Origin: Xanthoparmelia taractica
Taxonomy: Eukaryota; Ascomycota; Lecanoromycetes; Lecanorales; Parmeliaceae
DNA: 64,000 nt
Assembly (NCBI GenBank): GCA_033085395.1
Contig: MU853180.1
Span: 124,001 to 188,000 of the forward strand
Direction of reading: 5' to 3'
Shown: piece by piece, positions 1-11,922 of the stretch
Position numbering within the stretch: the stretch's first letter is position 1
Layout: every line of letters starts with the position of its first letter
Translations under genes and position numbers: made by a program
The notes under the pieces: generated by a model
What the model saw: only the letters and a program-made list of their open reading frames with translations
Databases searched by the model: none
What the model was told of the DNA's origin: nothing

Positions 1-376
1 AAGAACAAGGGGGATCAGACCACATCTTTGCATGTCGCCATCCTTCAATTCCACTTCCCACGGCGGCAAGGTTGTGATCTCTTTCTCTCTTCCCTCTCAC
101 TTTCTTCTTCTTCTTCTTCTTCTTCTTCTCTTTTTCTCTCCTTCACTCTCATTCTTCTTCTTCTTCTTCAACCCTCTCTCTACAAGATTGCCTGACAGTC
201 TGTAACCCACGGTCCTTACCAGCCATACATAGTCTTTCTTTTCTTTTCATACCACTCGCTGGTCGAAAGAAAATACACTCCTTTGTTCTTCTAAACTTAG
301 CTCTTCAAACCCATACTACTCGTCAAATATCTATCAAGTCTCTCACCACCCGAGCCGATAAGGACTTACGCACAAA
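1..376 (+). promoter_or_regulatory. 5' flank of the GH71 gene, pyrimidine-rich
   Basis: The region upstream of the GH71 start is strongly CT-rich on the plus strand. It carries two TTC microsatellite runs (about 101-129 and 152-170). Pyrimidine tracts like this are common in promoters and 5' leaders of filamentous fungi. No clear TATA box is visible. The ATG at 377 follows an A-rich context (CACAAA). Confidence 0.4.
101..170 (+). repeat. TTC microsatellite
   Basis: Two perfect or near-perfect (TTC)n runs are separated by about 20 bases of CT-rich sequence. They lie in the putative leader or promoter of the GH71 gene. Confidence 0.85.
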
Positions 377-1723
377 ATGTACCCAGCAGCATTGACAGCT
401 GCTTGTGCCATCCTCCTCACCACCCTCGCAACCTCAATATCATGTCTTAGCCACTCTCACGCCCACGGCCATGGCCATGCTCACCTGTCCAAGCGTGCGA
501 CCACCCCCATGGTCTTCGCCCACTACATGATTCAATTCCCGCCCGCAAATCTAGACTATACCAACGATATCAACCTCGCCAAGGATGCCGGGTTCGACGC
601 CTTCGCTGTCGACTACTCGGACAATGCGCCTAGCTTCGCCACGAGGCTTGACATCCTCTACAACACCGCAGCAAAATTAGGGTTCAAGGTCTTCATAACC
701 ATCGACACCACCACCATGGTCGATGTCGACCAGGTCGTCAACATCACAAACTTTTACGCCGACAGCCCTGCCCAGGCTAAAGACGCCGCCGGCAACATCT
801 TCCTCAGCTCCTTCGAAGTCAACCCTCCCGGCTGGAACTGGCAAACCGACGTTGTCGACAAGATCAAAGTCCCCGTCACCCTCCTCCCGGGATCTCTTGG
901 CCAAGTCGGCTCAGACGAGACCTCCCTGCCCAACCGCGGCGCAGGCCCCTTCACTTGGGTCCATCCCGCGCTCTCCGCCGACCAAGAAAAGGCCGTCGAT
1001 AAAACCTTCGCTGATGCCCGCGACGCCGACAACAAGGTTTGGATGGCAGGCGTAGCCCCTTGGTTCTTCAAGCGCCTGTCCAGCGATACCAATTGGCTGC
1101 ACGCGCAAGACTCCAACATCTACATCGATCGCTGGGTGGAGCTGCTGAAGCTAAAGCCCAACTACATTGAAGTCATCTCCTGGAACGACTATGGCGAATC
1201 CCACTACATCGGCCCCGCCGACACGACGCCCGAGTCTGAGCTCATGCAACCTGACAGACCCGACTACTACGGCAACCTCGACCACAGCGCTTTCCTCAAA
1301 ATGTCCACCATCTTCATCAAAACCTTCAAAGCCGGCGACACCACGGTCACCGTTACTGCGGACGAAGAAGACGTCTTCTTCTTCTACCGTCCCCAGCCCG
1401 TCAAGAACATCCCCAGCGACGACGCCTACCCCGACAACGCCTGGCCTTTACCAGAGAACGCCTCCAGCATCGAAGACAACGTCTACGTCGTGCCTTTCCT
1501 CTCCGAGCCCGCGACCATCTACCTCAACTCCGGCGGCAACACCACATCCATGGACGCGCCGTCCTTTCTCAGCAAAGGCGCCGTCCTCTTCGGCTCTCCG
1601 GCCAAGATGGGATCGCAGGTTTTGACAGCCAGCCGGCCCATCAACGGCAAGACGCTCAACAAGACCGGCATTGACATCACCGATGGTGGGAATCGATACC
1701 AGGGGAACGTGGTCGCGATATAG
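377..1723 (+). CDS. Secreted glycoside hydrolase family 71 (alpha-1,3-glucanase, mutanase type)
   Basis: Single-exon gene, 448 aa. Family knowledge: GH71 enzymes hydrolyse alpha-1,3-glucan, the cell-wall polymer of ascomycetes, and act outside the cell in wall remodelling, septum cleavage or mycoparasitism. Seen: a hydrophobic signal peptide (residues 1-23), a histidine-rich propeptide ending in Lys-Arg (about 24-40, a likely Kex2 site), then the GH71 start VFAHYM at about 47 and the hallmark WNDYGESHYIGP at about 270. The family covers residues 47-320. The C-terminal 120 residues resemble the beta-domain that follows GH71 catalytic domains, and no CBM24 is seen. The segment before FLSSFE is somewhat shorter than in typical members. 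Activity is inferred from family only. Confidence 0.92.
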   Translation: MYPAALTAACAILLTTLATSISCLSHSHAHGHGHAHLSKRATTPMVFAHYMIQFPPANLDYTNDINLAKDAGFDAFAVDYSDNAPSFATRLDILYNTAAKLGFKVFITIDTTTMVDVDQVVNITNFYADSPAQAKDAAGNIFLSSFEVNPPGWNWQTDVVDKIKVPVTLLPGSLGQVGSDETSLPNRGAGPFTWVHPALSADQEKAVDKTFADARDADNKVWMAGVAPWFFKRLSSDTNWLHAQDSNIYIDRWVELLKLKPNYIEVISWNDYGESHYIGPADTTPESELMQPDRPDYYGNLDHSAFLKMSTIFIKTFKAGDTTVTVTADEEDVFFFYRPQPVKNIPSDDAYPDNAWPLPENASSIEDNVYVVPFLSEPATIYLNSGGNTTSMDAPSFLSKGAVLFGSPAKMGSQVLTASRPINGKTLNKTGIDITDGGNRYQGNVVAI

Positions 1724-2584
1724 AATAGGGCATACATAGGGACCAGCCCAATCTTTTTTGTGGCACATACACCCAATTTGTAAGAAACGGAAGCGAGGAG
1801 AAGGATTTTTTGTTTTCTTTCTTTCATCAGGCCATGACACATGCTCGCAGGAAAGGACACTTTTATCGACGGCAGAGCCCCTATTTCGCTTCCAGAACCT
1901 TTCTATTCTACTTCCAACGTCTATCCACCTTTGCCCCGAAGGTTGACAAAGTGTACATATACCCATTTACCTTGCTTGAAACCAGCATTCATGCTTAGAT
2001 AGAAAGAAGAAAACAAGTCGCGAGCTGACTGTGTCTTTTTTTGCTCAGCATTCACCCTTCATGCCTCCCACTCGCTCGCTCACTTGATCAAACTTCTTCG
2101 TATACTCGTCGATTAACCATTCATTCACATATGCATAAGGTAACATACACACACCGTAGGCAGAGATCCCCCCGCCTCAGCCAGCGCACGCACCCGTCTC
2201 GTATAATTCAAAGGACTGGGTTACATGCAACTGATCCCGCAAAGCATTCTCAACTGACCTGACCTCTGTGCCTTCCGTTCTGCTCATCATTCATTATTAT
2301 TCGTTCCCCTCGCCCGGACTTGATCACTCCCTCCCTCCCTCTATTTCGCGTAAAGCGCAGATGATAACGCATCAATCACATCAAGTCAGATCAATGCGCG
2401 TCTCGACTCCATCTAACTCATCTCGTAAAACAATTTCCTGTTTTTACATACTTCGTGCCATGCATGTTCCCGAGCGAGCGAGGAAGCAAGCAAAGCAAAG
2501 CAAAGCAAGCAGTCAAACAAACAAGCAAGCATCGCTACATTTACCCATCCCATCTTATATCTGTACCCATCATCCATGTATGTC

Positions 2585-2625
<41 letters not shown>

Positions 2626-2634
2626 CCAATCAAT
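2585..2634 (+). repeat. CAAT microsatellite
   Basis: About eleven CAAT units with two CAAC interruptions, in the interval between the GH71 and kinesin genes. Confidence 0.9.
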
Positions 2635-2918
2635 CTCCGAATGAAAGAAAAGCTACCAAATGCTTCCTTCCTTCCTTCCTTTCTTTCAGCCAGCCAGACA
2701 AGACAAGACAGACAGTCCGAGGTTATAAAGCTTAACCACCACATAATCGCCCCATCCACACGGCCAAAATTCAGCCCAAGCCAACCCAAACCCGACCAAA
2801 ACCACACCACATACCGTGCTGATACTATGATCAATGCACATGCATCATCTTCGACCACCCACTGGAAAAAGGGAAGGGGACGGAAGTAAACAAAAGAGGA
2901 CAGGGAGACAGAGGGACA

Positions 2919-2949
2919 GATAGGTAGATGGATAGATAGATAGATAGTA
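2919..2949 (+). repeat. GATA microsatellite
   Basis: A short GATA/GGTA run downstream of the CAAT repeat. It is probably neutral simple sequence. Confidence 0.8.
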
Positions 2950-3230
2950 TCAGCCCCAATTTAGTAAGATGATGTCAAGTATTGGGGGCTCAAGATAGCC
3001 AGACCAGAGAGTTTTATGTACATTGTAAGTTTTGGGTTTGGGGTCTAGGGGGGTTGGGGTATATGCCGAGCGCCATGTGTGTATGACGAAAAATATGGAC
3101 CGTAGAAAAGGAAAGAATTAATCATGAATGCCTTGGAGGAGAAGCAAGGGTGCCAGAAGCCAGAAAGATGGGACTGCCAAAAATCTCTTTCTCTCTCTCT
3201 CGTGGCGCTCCCGAACCAGGAGGGGGAGAC

Positions 3231-6200
3231 CTAGAAACAGTTGAAGCCGCCTCCCTTCTTCTTCCTCTTCGCCTCCACGGCCCTCATCCTTTCCTCGAGC
3301 TTCTCCCGCGCCCTCTCGGCCTCCTTCCTCTTGTCTCGCTCCTCCTCCACCGCTTGGACGCTATACCGCGCCCCGCTCCTCTCCTTCTTCAGGTCGCGGT
3401 TTTCGTCTTCCAGCGCCCACGTCTTCTTCTTCCAGGCCTCCATGTCGAGCTTGGTCCTGTTGGTTTGCGACTCGAGGTCGACAAGGGCTTCTTCGAGGGT
3501 GGCGGTGAGTTGTTTTTCGGCAAAGAGATGCTTCTCCATTTGTTTGATATGGGCGTCTTTTTCTTCGAGGTGGGCGTTGTGTTGGGAGATGAGGTCGGCG
3601 GTTTGGTGGTGGGAAAAGGTGGCGGATGTGGGGGAGCTGACCGAATGGGGTAGTGGGGGGAGTGGAATGGCAGGTGGGGGCGACGGAAGGGCAGTGACAG
3701 AGCCGCTCTTGCGGAGGTTGGAGTTTGAGAGGGAGCGTTCGGGTGAATTCTGATGAAGTTCGCGCAGTTGTGCCTTTGCTGGAGTCAATACTAGGCAGAG
3801 AATGATTGTTGGACAATTGACATACCTGTAGCTGCTCAACTAGGATCTGCGAAGCTTCCAGTTGTTTCTCGAGGGTGCTGATTTGAAGACTGGCCTCGCT
3901 GCTGATTTGGGATTGGTTGCTGGTTAGAATAGATAGCCTACTGGTACTGGCTTGCTGTTGGTCAAACGCGTTTTTGAGCTGCTCTTCTAATTCATCGTTG
4001 ATAACTGCCAATCTCTCCTTCTGAGATTTGACCGCTTCCAACTCAACGATGTTCGCTCCGTTCAACTTCCCAGCTGCAGCGATCTCAGATTTGAGAGTCT
4101 GGATCTCTTCGTTAAGCTGATTACGCTGTCGCTCCATCTCGTCACATCTTGCCTTAGACCGTCGAAGCTCGTCTTCAAAGTTGCTGTTGGCTTTCTCTAG
4201 CTGACTCTTCAGGTCGACAATTTCTGACTCGAGCTGGGTAATTTGAGCCGCATGTGCGCCCTGCATTTCCTGAAAGCTTCGGTTCAAGTCCGCTTTGATT
4301 GCAGCATGCTCCACAATCTCTGAGCGCAATCCATCTACTTCGCGTGAATGTGAGTCGTGCAAAGATTTCAGACCGTGCCTGTGAAAATCAACGGCGGACT
4401 GATGCTCTTCAACCTGCCGCTCGAGCATTGAAATGTGTTTACGATGCGAGTCAAGCTCCTTCTCGTTCTCACTTCTGAAGCGTGCTGCCTCGTCGACCTG
4501 TTCACGAGCTGTTGCTTGTAGCTCCTCAAGTTTTGTAATCCTATCCACGTGTGAATTAATGGTTGCCTTTTGCCCATCAATCTGTTTGATCAAGGTGTTG
4601 ATGATTTGGACGTGGTCCGTTTTCTCATTTTCGAGATCGGCTGCATTAGCCGAGATGGTTTCGGACTCTCGAGCCTTCTCTTCAGCCTGTTTGCGCATCT
4701 TCTCGACACGGGCCAAGGTGCTTTCCAGGTCAGTGATAGTAGATATGAGCCTCTTTTCAGAAGCTTGCATGGAGTCGACAGCTGTTTGGTGCTTCTGCTG
4801 CCACTGGGAGACCTCGTCCTGCAGCCTTGCGACATCTCGCAGAGGCTGCATGTTATGGCCAAGCTGCTTGTCGTTCGATTCCAGGGACGTAGCCGGAGTC
4901 TCGGGGAAATATCCTGGCATAGCTGATTTAGCCGATTCGGCGTATTCCAAGGACTTCTTGAGTGACTCGATCTCGCCGATTAACTCCTGCTCGCGATTCG
5001 AATGTCTTTCCTGCAACATCCTCATTTGTGTCTCATTTTGCAACAGCTGCTCGTGTAAGGTAGATACAACGGACATGTCGATGGGTGAGGATGCTTTCAT
5101 ACTAGTGCGCTCTCGTGTGAGGCCAGATATCATCGTCGCCTTTGCATCCATTTCCCTTTTCAGTGTTGCTAGCTCGGCTTCGAGAAGCTGTACTCGTTCC
5201 GACCGTTGGTGAAGTTCATGCATTGCTGTATTAAGATTGATCTCAAAGCTCTGCATCGTGTCAGGCTTGTCATCAAGGTTGTCGGCGGCAATGTTTCTGA
5301 GGGATGCGAACGAACGGTGAGCGCGGTCTATTGTCATGACATTTTGGCTGGATTTTCTCCTGATCACGGACGAGGTCGGTGACTGTGGGTTGTTCATCTT
5401 TGCTTTCTGAACCTCTGCCTTGAGTTCCTCAACGACGTCTAGGGTTTCGACATGTAGCTCTTGTAATTCGGAGTATCTGCCGTGCAAGGTTTTCAGGCCT
5501 TCGTCTTTCTCAACGTGGGCCCTTTTCAATTCCTCCACTTCTTGCATCAAAGATTCTTCACGAGGTGAGGTTCGACTCCAAACCCCAGGAGTAATCTTCC
5601 TGAGGGGACTGCCGTCCGCTGCTGGCTCCAACGGAGTGCTTGAATCCCCAGCTAAGGACAATTCCGATGATAGAGATCGCGAGGATGGTAGTTGTCCCCC
5701 ATCTTTTAGCCCATTCACCCTCGCGTCTCCTAAAAAAGACGTCGGCCGAGTAGATATTGGAGATGCGACATGTTCTGATGGAGCCGGATGACGAGCTTCA
5801 TCAACGGCATCTTGCATCTCTGCGAGTGTCCGCAATGCTTCCTCGTACTTTGCAGATATCATCTCAAAGTCGCTCACGGTAGACTCATGCTGAATCCGAA
5901 GATCGAATAGCTCTTGGGTGACATCTTCGAGTTTATCGGCAACGACGTTGGATCTGGCTTGCGGAGTACCTTGTTGCTCCGGATCCAAACGAGAAACGGA
6001 ACTGGCCCTTGTTGTACTAATGGTCTGGGTCTCGTGAAGCCCATTTCGTCGGTGCGGGCTTTGCGTCGTCAATGAAAGGCTGCGTTCGTCCTCCTCATCT
6101 GATTCTGGAATTGCAGTGTTTGCCGCTTCCTGAAGAATTGTAACTGCGGCCGACTTCCCAACCCCATTGGTCAGAGGTTTGCTTGTACTATGTGTTTCTT

Positions 6201-8581
6201 TCAAGTTGCCATTGGTCTGAAGATGGTCGAATTCGTACAGCAGATTGTCAAGCTTCCCAAGGCTTCTTTGGCGTTCAATGACATGTTCAAGTCGATCGAG
6301 TTCACGTTGCTTGAGCTCCATGTCTTGATCCGCCTCTGCGAGCCGCTCCTCCAAGGTAGATATGTATTCCTCACATTGAGCCTCGTTCTCACGAATGCGA
6401 GCGATTTCTTTCCGTAATTCTAATATAACAGCTGCAGACTTTTCGTCACCAGAGCTTTGACCGTCAAGCTTAGCTTCCAGATTGTGCAGGTATTGCTGGT
6501 TGTGCGCATCCCACTCCGTCAGTTTTTGCATTCGAGCCTGAAGTTGCTGATTCAGACTCTCGACAGAGGCGCACCTGTTCTCCTTTTCGAGTAACGTACT
6601 TTCGGTGGTGGCTAAGGTAGATCTGGTATTCGAAAGCGACGTCTCCAAGCTTTGGATCGTCTTCTCATATTCAAGTACAACTTGCTCCGCTGCTTCGGCG
6701 AATGAATTTGACCGCTTCAATCTCTCCACTGCGGAGCCTCCAATTGCTTCTGTGAGTGTCGGCGTCTCTCCAGATTCAGCTCCCCTTGCCTTAGTAATCT
6801 CCGAGATGAGCTTCGCATGCCGATGGCTGAGGGCGGTGTAATTCTCCTGGATGTCGAGAAGATTGTTTTCAAGCTCTATTTCCCTCTCGTTCCGGCGCTC
6901 GGAACGCTCATGAGGTGCATTCATCCGACGGTCAGAATGATTTATTTGATCACGAAGGAAAGAGACCTCTGCGCGAAGACGGTCAATAATAGCTTGCTTT
7001 TCACTCTCATCCGAGGTTTGCTGTATCTGGGGCTTGCTCTGGATGTTCCTGGCCCGCCTTGCGTAGTCTACGGTATTCAGAGTTTCGCTCAAGTAAAATT
7101 CCGCTGGTGTCACGCAGGCGATCATGTATGTGATTGCGTTACCGCCCAGAGAATCTTGCAGTAATCGGGTAAGCTTGGAGTCACGGTACGATATATGGGT
7201 GCCAGAGTGTCGATTTGAAAGCTGGGAAATGACTTTTCCCAAACTCGTGAGGCCCGCGTTGATGGCAATCCCCTCTTTTGCACGGTCTCCTGAAGCGCCA
7301 GTGTTCTTCAGCTTTTCACTTCCAGCTAGATCCACGAAATGTAGCTTGCTATCAATGGTCACCCAATCTTCCACTCCCGTCATAGCTTCTACTGGCATTG
7401 AAAGCCTCTTCTCCTTTTTTGGTGTGAGCGCTTTGTTTCTTCGCTGAACGAGGTTGATGCTGAATACCGCATGTGAGCGAGATGATTTGGCGTTGATTGC
7501 AGTCGAGTCCGTCTGCCGAATCGAGGATCCAAAGTTCAGAGTTGCCAAGAGATCTTCGATGGAGTTGATATTGACCTGCTGGAGTCCCGTCAGTAGAATG
7601 CGACCTTTCACGTCCTCCCGGATAGCCACGGTTGTCCGTTCGGCCACAGGTACTGATTCTGGTACTAGGAGGTCTCGTAGTTGTTCATTGTATATCTGAG
7701 AGACCTTTAGTAATGCAGCATCCGTCGCGAGCTGCAGAAACCAACCTCAACATATGTAGCCTTCATCTGCCAATGCCTTTCTTCGCTTGCCTGTGCCGGA
7801 GCTTTTGCCAAGGCTGCTAGCCCCATAGTCGAGTGGACTGAATAACGGGTAGGTGTACGAAGACCCGAAGATCCACTTCTCCTCAGTATCGGTGGCCCAG
7901 CAAGTTTCTCAAACAGCGCGCTGGCGGCACGGGGAATGACACCTAGCAAGATCGTGCATTAGCGGGGCACCTTTTGAGGCAAGATGGCCTGATCCGCATC
8001 TCGCCACATTCATCCACCACGTAGGTATCACCTACCCATGAGTCGAGGATCACTCTGCTCAGCAGGGCCAGACGTGCCCATCGTGTATGATTTTCCGGAA
8101 CCGGACTGCCCGTACGCAATGACAGACACGTTGTAGCCCTGCACGAAGGCATCGACGCTTTCATTCACGTATTGCCAAACGCCCTCTTGATGAACTTCCG
8201 GCCCAAATACCCTATCGAGCTGGACGAGTTTCTGCCCGTTGGTCGAGTCGATTGCTAGGCTTGTTGGTGAAGTGTCGTGAACCATAGATCTCTGGAAGCG
8301 CTGAGGGATGGTATCGAAGCCGGGATCTGTCGATCGGAGCGGTGGACGGATTCGCACAGCTAAGGTGATACAGAGTCAGCATTGCGTGGCCTACACACAC
8401 CCACCGACATCAGCAGCCGCGTACCAACTTTAACCGAGACTGGTGGCCTCCCATCCTCATCCGAGTTTCTGCTCCCTCCGCCTTGCTTGCTGGTGTAACT
8501 CATCCGACTCTGGCTCCTGCCAGCCTGGAAGAGTCCGCTCATGGGGCGCGGCGACGGCGACGATGGCGGTGAGCTGGCCAT
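3231..8581 (-). CDS. Kinesin with N-terminal motor and very long coiled coil (kinesin-4-like)
   Basis: Five exons: 8425-8581, 8036-8359, 7746-7942, 3826-7695, 3231-3773, giving 1,696 aa. It is a microtubule plus-end motor by family. The motor spans about residues 45-450 and shows the P-loop GQSGSGKS, switch I NAKSSRSH and switch II DLAGSEK, then LNTVDYARRARNI at its end. The rest is predicted coiled coil, then a Pro/Ser-rich linker and a last coiled coil ending in a basic tail. The motor core and its ARNI-xx-KP end look closest to kinesin-4 (KIF4/21), but subfamily needs a phylogeny. All splice phases close in frame. The last intron uses an AAG acceptor at 3774, because the nearby CAG would break frame. 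An in-frame ATG at 8665 could add 28 residues. Confidence 0.9.
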
Positions 8582-10542
8582 CCTTCCTGCGACGCCCGTT
8601 CGGGCGCGAGGGGCGACAACAGACTGTTCAACAATTTCGCATCCGGGTAGGATTTGACGCAACACAATCTCGCATGTTTATGTCTTTTGTCCGAATGGGT
8701 GGGTTGAGGGGGATGGGGATGATTGGTTTGCTGCAAAAGGCGGCCGATCCCGAGTCATCAATCAAAAGGTTTGGTTGTCGCGAAGTGGTGGGAGGTGTGA
8801 AAATTAACCCTTTGATTCTCTTTTTTCTGCAAGCAGCAGTGCAGTGATATTGCGAAGTGAAGAAGATGGTGAAAAAGATGAAGCAAAGACAATAATAGGC
8901 AATGATGAATCTACTTCGTCGTTTCAAGCTTTCCGAGCGGAGTGTTTTGGGGATAGGGGACTTGTAGGGGGGGGGGACCCAGAAACGGGATTCACTTCTT
9001 TTCTTAGCGTTGGATTTTTAGTTTCTACGGGGGGGGGGGGGTTGTTACTCTATCGATTAGAAGTACACTTCTTTGGATACGAAGTACGTACTTCTACCCC
9101 CTCGACCCCCCACTAAGCAAGCATCAATTCATGCCAACAAAAATTCTTTACCTTTTGAATCCCGTATCCTTACACAACCTATCGACTATCGACTATTGAT
9201 TTTACTATCGACCAAAGCTCAAATACGCCTGCCTGCTGCATCCTTTTTTCAGTAATCTGTTGCATACAAGCTGCTTTTCTGGCTGATTAGGCGGTGGGAC
9301 ACCAATTGTCCGTACTCGTACTGTGTCGTCATATTTGCCCGGTGGATTTGGAATCTCTGGAATTGAATATTATTTTGATGGGCTATTGGGCTTGCAGTCT
9401 GCACAAGGTCGGGAATTCTTAACTTTTACAACATACACCAGAAACCGTTTTCCAACCCGCACACCAGAAACTCGTGGCGACAAGGTATAAGTGTCGCACC
9501 ATGATAAATGGGGGAAAGAAGCATGGGAAGCGTGAACGGCTCTCAAACTTTCCAACCCTTTCAGCCGTGCAGCATGGTCATGCCAGAAATGTCGATCGAT
9601 TCTAGATCAGCAAATCATTCCACGAAGAAAATCAGAAAACAAGAAAACAGGGGCTTAATGTCTGTTGTCTGTCCTATATCATCTGACATCTGTCATCGCA
9701 CAGTTCGCAGGTTGCATTTGGTAGGTAAGAGATAAGTTGGAGAGAGAAGGAAGGTGGTGTAGGAGGCTAGACTGCTCCACGCAAGATCTGGTTGAATCCG
9801 CAGCGTCGGAAAGTGTCCCAAAAGATTTGGGAAGACAGTGCGAATGCTTAAGCGTCGAAGCTTGATTCGACTCACGTAGCCCGCGGCTCCTGGCTCCTCC
9901 TATCCGTCCGGGCGACGGCCTGAGGCTTAAGGCTCTGGGGGCTTCGGGGGCTTCGAGGCTTGAACATAAAATGCCAGTTCGCAACTTTGATTCGCTCATC
10001 CCCCTTTGCCACCACCACCCACTGCACCAGAACCGACACCTCCTTTCATGCCGCCAGAGCTTATGGCTCATCAATTGGAGCGAACGCGCAGCATCTCTTA
10101 TTCCTCTTTTCTTCTTCAACATCGTTCAATAACGGGCCCGTTAGACCTTGACGGTTGGCCGTCAGACCACTCAGTGCCCTTGATCGCATCAGACTACTAG
10201 AGTTCCACGTTTCACGGCTGGAAAAATTGAAACACCGCGAAGTCGGAGAAAATTGATTGACATCTACGAATCCTAAATATTTACTCGTGTGAAAGAAAAA
10301 AAAAAGGCACATTCCTCGGGGCAACCACCCAATTTACTTTTCCAAGTCCCGCACGGCTCTCTTTCATCCCCCCAATGCCCTGAAGAGGACATCAGTCTGT
10401 GAGATCTCTTGTCATTTATTAGACTGGTACCTGCTCGAGGACACATTTGGGCTCCTCCCTACAGTCGGCGACTCGGCCGACAATTCAGATGTCCTACTGA
10501 TATTAACTGAGTGTTGCGGATGTCTCAGAGTACACCAGTAAC
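8582..10542. other. Intergenic between kinesin and cupredoxin-like genes
   Basis: No convincing coding region. It holds the kinesin upstream region and two homopolymer G runs, at 8967-8976 and 9029-9041. The ORFs at 9679-10122 and 10061-10324 (minus) lack any recognisable domain and are most likely chance frames. Confidence 0.55.
9029..9041 (+). repeat. 13-base G homopolymer
   Basis: Uninterrupted run of 13 G, with a second run of 10 G at 8967-8976, about 50 bases upstream. Such tracts can form G-quadruplex-like structure and are prone to sequencing length error. Confidence 0.9.
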
Positions 10543-11922
10543 TTACTTTGTCTTGATCGACCTCGATCGACCCCAGAAGCTCAGTGGTCGTGCTTGGGGT
10601 TGCGGCGTGGGCGCCCTGCTGACCTGAGAGGGTTCCTGTTGATGTTGTTCCATCTCCATAGGCTTGGGGTTGATATATTCTTGCAAATGCTTCTCGCCAG
10701 GCGAAGGCAGCTCAGCCACGGGCGGTTGTGGAGCGGCCAAAGGATCTTGTGCTGCATGCCTTGTGTATGGAGGGCTGCCGTAAACAGATTCCTGGTAGTT
10801 GGATGTTCCCGGATATATCATGCCTGAACCGTTTGGAAAGGAAGTCATCTGGGGCGGTGGCGATATGATGGCCGGCTGGTCTCCTGGCGGATTCTGTGGC
10901 CCGGATGCCTGGTACTGACCTCTCCTCATGAACTGGAGCATGGTCTTATGACGTCCAAGGAGGAATAACAAGGCACCAATCAAAACCGCGACAACGACGC
11001 CCCCAATAACAATACCCACAATAGCGCCCGTCGATAGTTTGGGAGAAGACGCAGCGGGCGTGTGTGAGGGTGAAGCTGCCGAAGGCTTTGCTGCTTGCGT
11101 AGAGGAGGACTGAGAGGTTGTAGTGTTGGTATTGCCTCCTCGGTTGATATCACCTAAGGGCACCCCTCCCTCGGACGGGAAAGGTTCTCCTGGTGCCAGC
11201 ATATACTGTGCGTTAGACGCATCTTGCTTTTGCCTGGCCAGCGATACCGACTCATTCTACGGATCGTCAACACCACTCATGGATTGAGATTTGGGCGGAA
11301 TCAGCTTACGGGATTGATAACTCCAACCATCTGGTAATTGATGCATGAACCTGGAGCTGCACAATAAAGAAAGATGGGCTCTGTGTCGTTGATGGTCAGA
11401 TTCCATGTTGGCGGCTGTTAATCAATTTTAGCAAGGCAGCGTGGTCACCTGGAATACTACTGACGTTGGGAAGGACCTTGTCGAGTGGGAAAAAGCCCGA
11501 CCAGAAGCCGACTTTATTCTCGCCAGTATCTTCATACGGAATGCAGGGCTGCTGGTACTCCGCTCGACCAACCGAATGGTTTGTTGGGAAGAATGAGAAT
11601 TCTGCAACTCTGGCATGAGCAGCAACTACCATTGTTATTACCATCCCATCTTACGGATAACGTCTCCCACATTGGCTGCCAAAGAGTCAGGGTCGAATTG
11701 GTTCAGCAGCTGCAATTGACAGCACTGTCAGCCTTCTGCAAACTCATGTCAACAGACCAGGAACATGCATACCTTTCCCACAGTTACAATATGTGTTGCA
11801 TGTGAAAATCCAGACGCTGTCGCAAGAGTCGCCCTTGCCGATGCCAGCGAGGGCGTCGAGTCCTGGCTCAGAACCACATTTGCAAGGCCAATAAGAAAGA
11901 AAGTAAGTCCAGCCGAAGCCAT
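10543..11922 (-). CDS. Cupredoxin-like extracellular protein with a single transmembrane anchor
   Basis: Five exons: 11773-11922, 11655-11709, 11465-11601, 11310-11414, 10543-11256, giving 386 aa. Seen: signal peptide (1-19, ending LSQ), a cupredoxin-like fold (about 45-165) with FFPTNHSV and a FLYC...C...QMVGVINP end, a Ser/Thr/Pro-rich stalk, one transmembrane helix (about 224-248) followed by a basic stop-transfer, and a 135-residue Pro-rich cytoplasmic tail. Fungal proteins of this type are surface proteins of unknown job, often called extracellular serine-rich proteins. The usual HC before the methionine is SC here, so a complete type-1 copper site is doubtful. The third intron uses a GTCAGT donor at 11464, chosen because it keeps frame; that junction is the least certain. 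Confidence 0.75.

Larger units (their letters stand above)
1724..3230. other. Intergenic, microsatellite-rich, no gene seen
   Basis: This is the 3' flank shared by the GH71 gene and the convergent kinesin gene. Short ORFs here are low-complexity and have no recognisable domains. It contains a (CAAT)n run, a (GATA)n run and AGCAAAGC-type short repeats near 2485-2515. Confidence 0.6.

Noticed and set aside
4433..5212. Long plus-strand ORF (259 codons) antisense to the kinesin gene
   Set aside because: It is a Ser/Cys-rich shadow of the kinesin coiled-coil frame on the opposite strand, a known artefact of Glu/Lys/Leu-rich coding sequence.
9679..10122. Minus-strand ORF of 147 codons between kinesin and cupredoxin-like genes
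   Set aside because: No recognisable domain, biased towards Arg/Ser/Leu as expected for a chance frame, and no splice partner.
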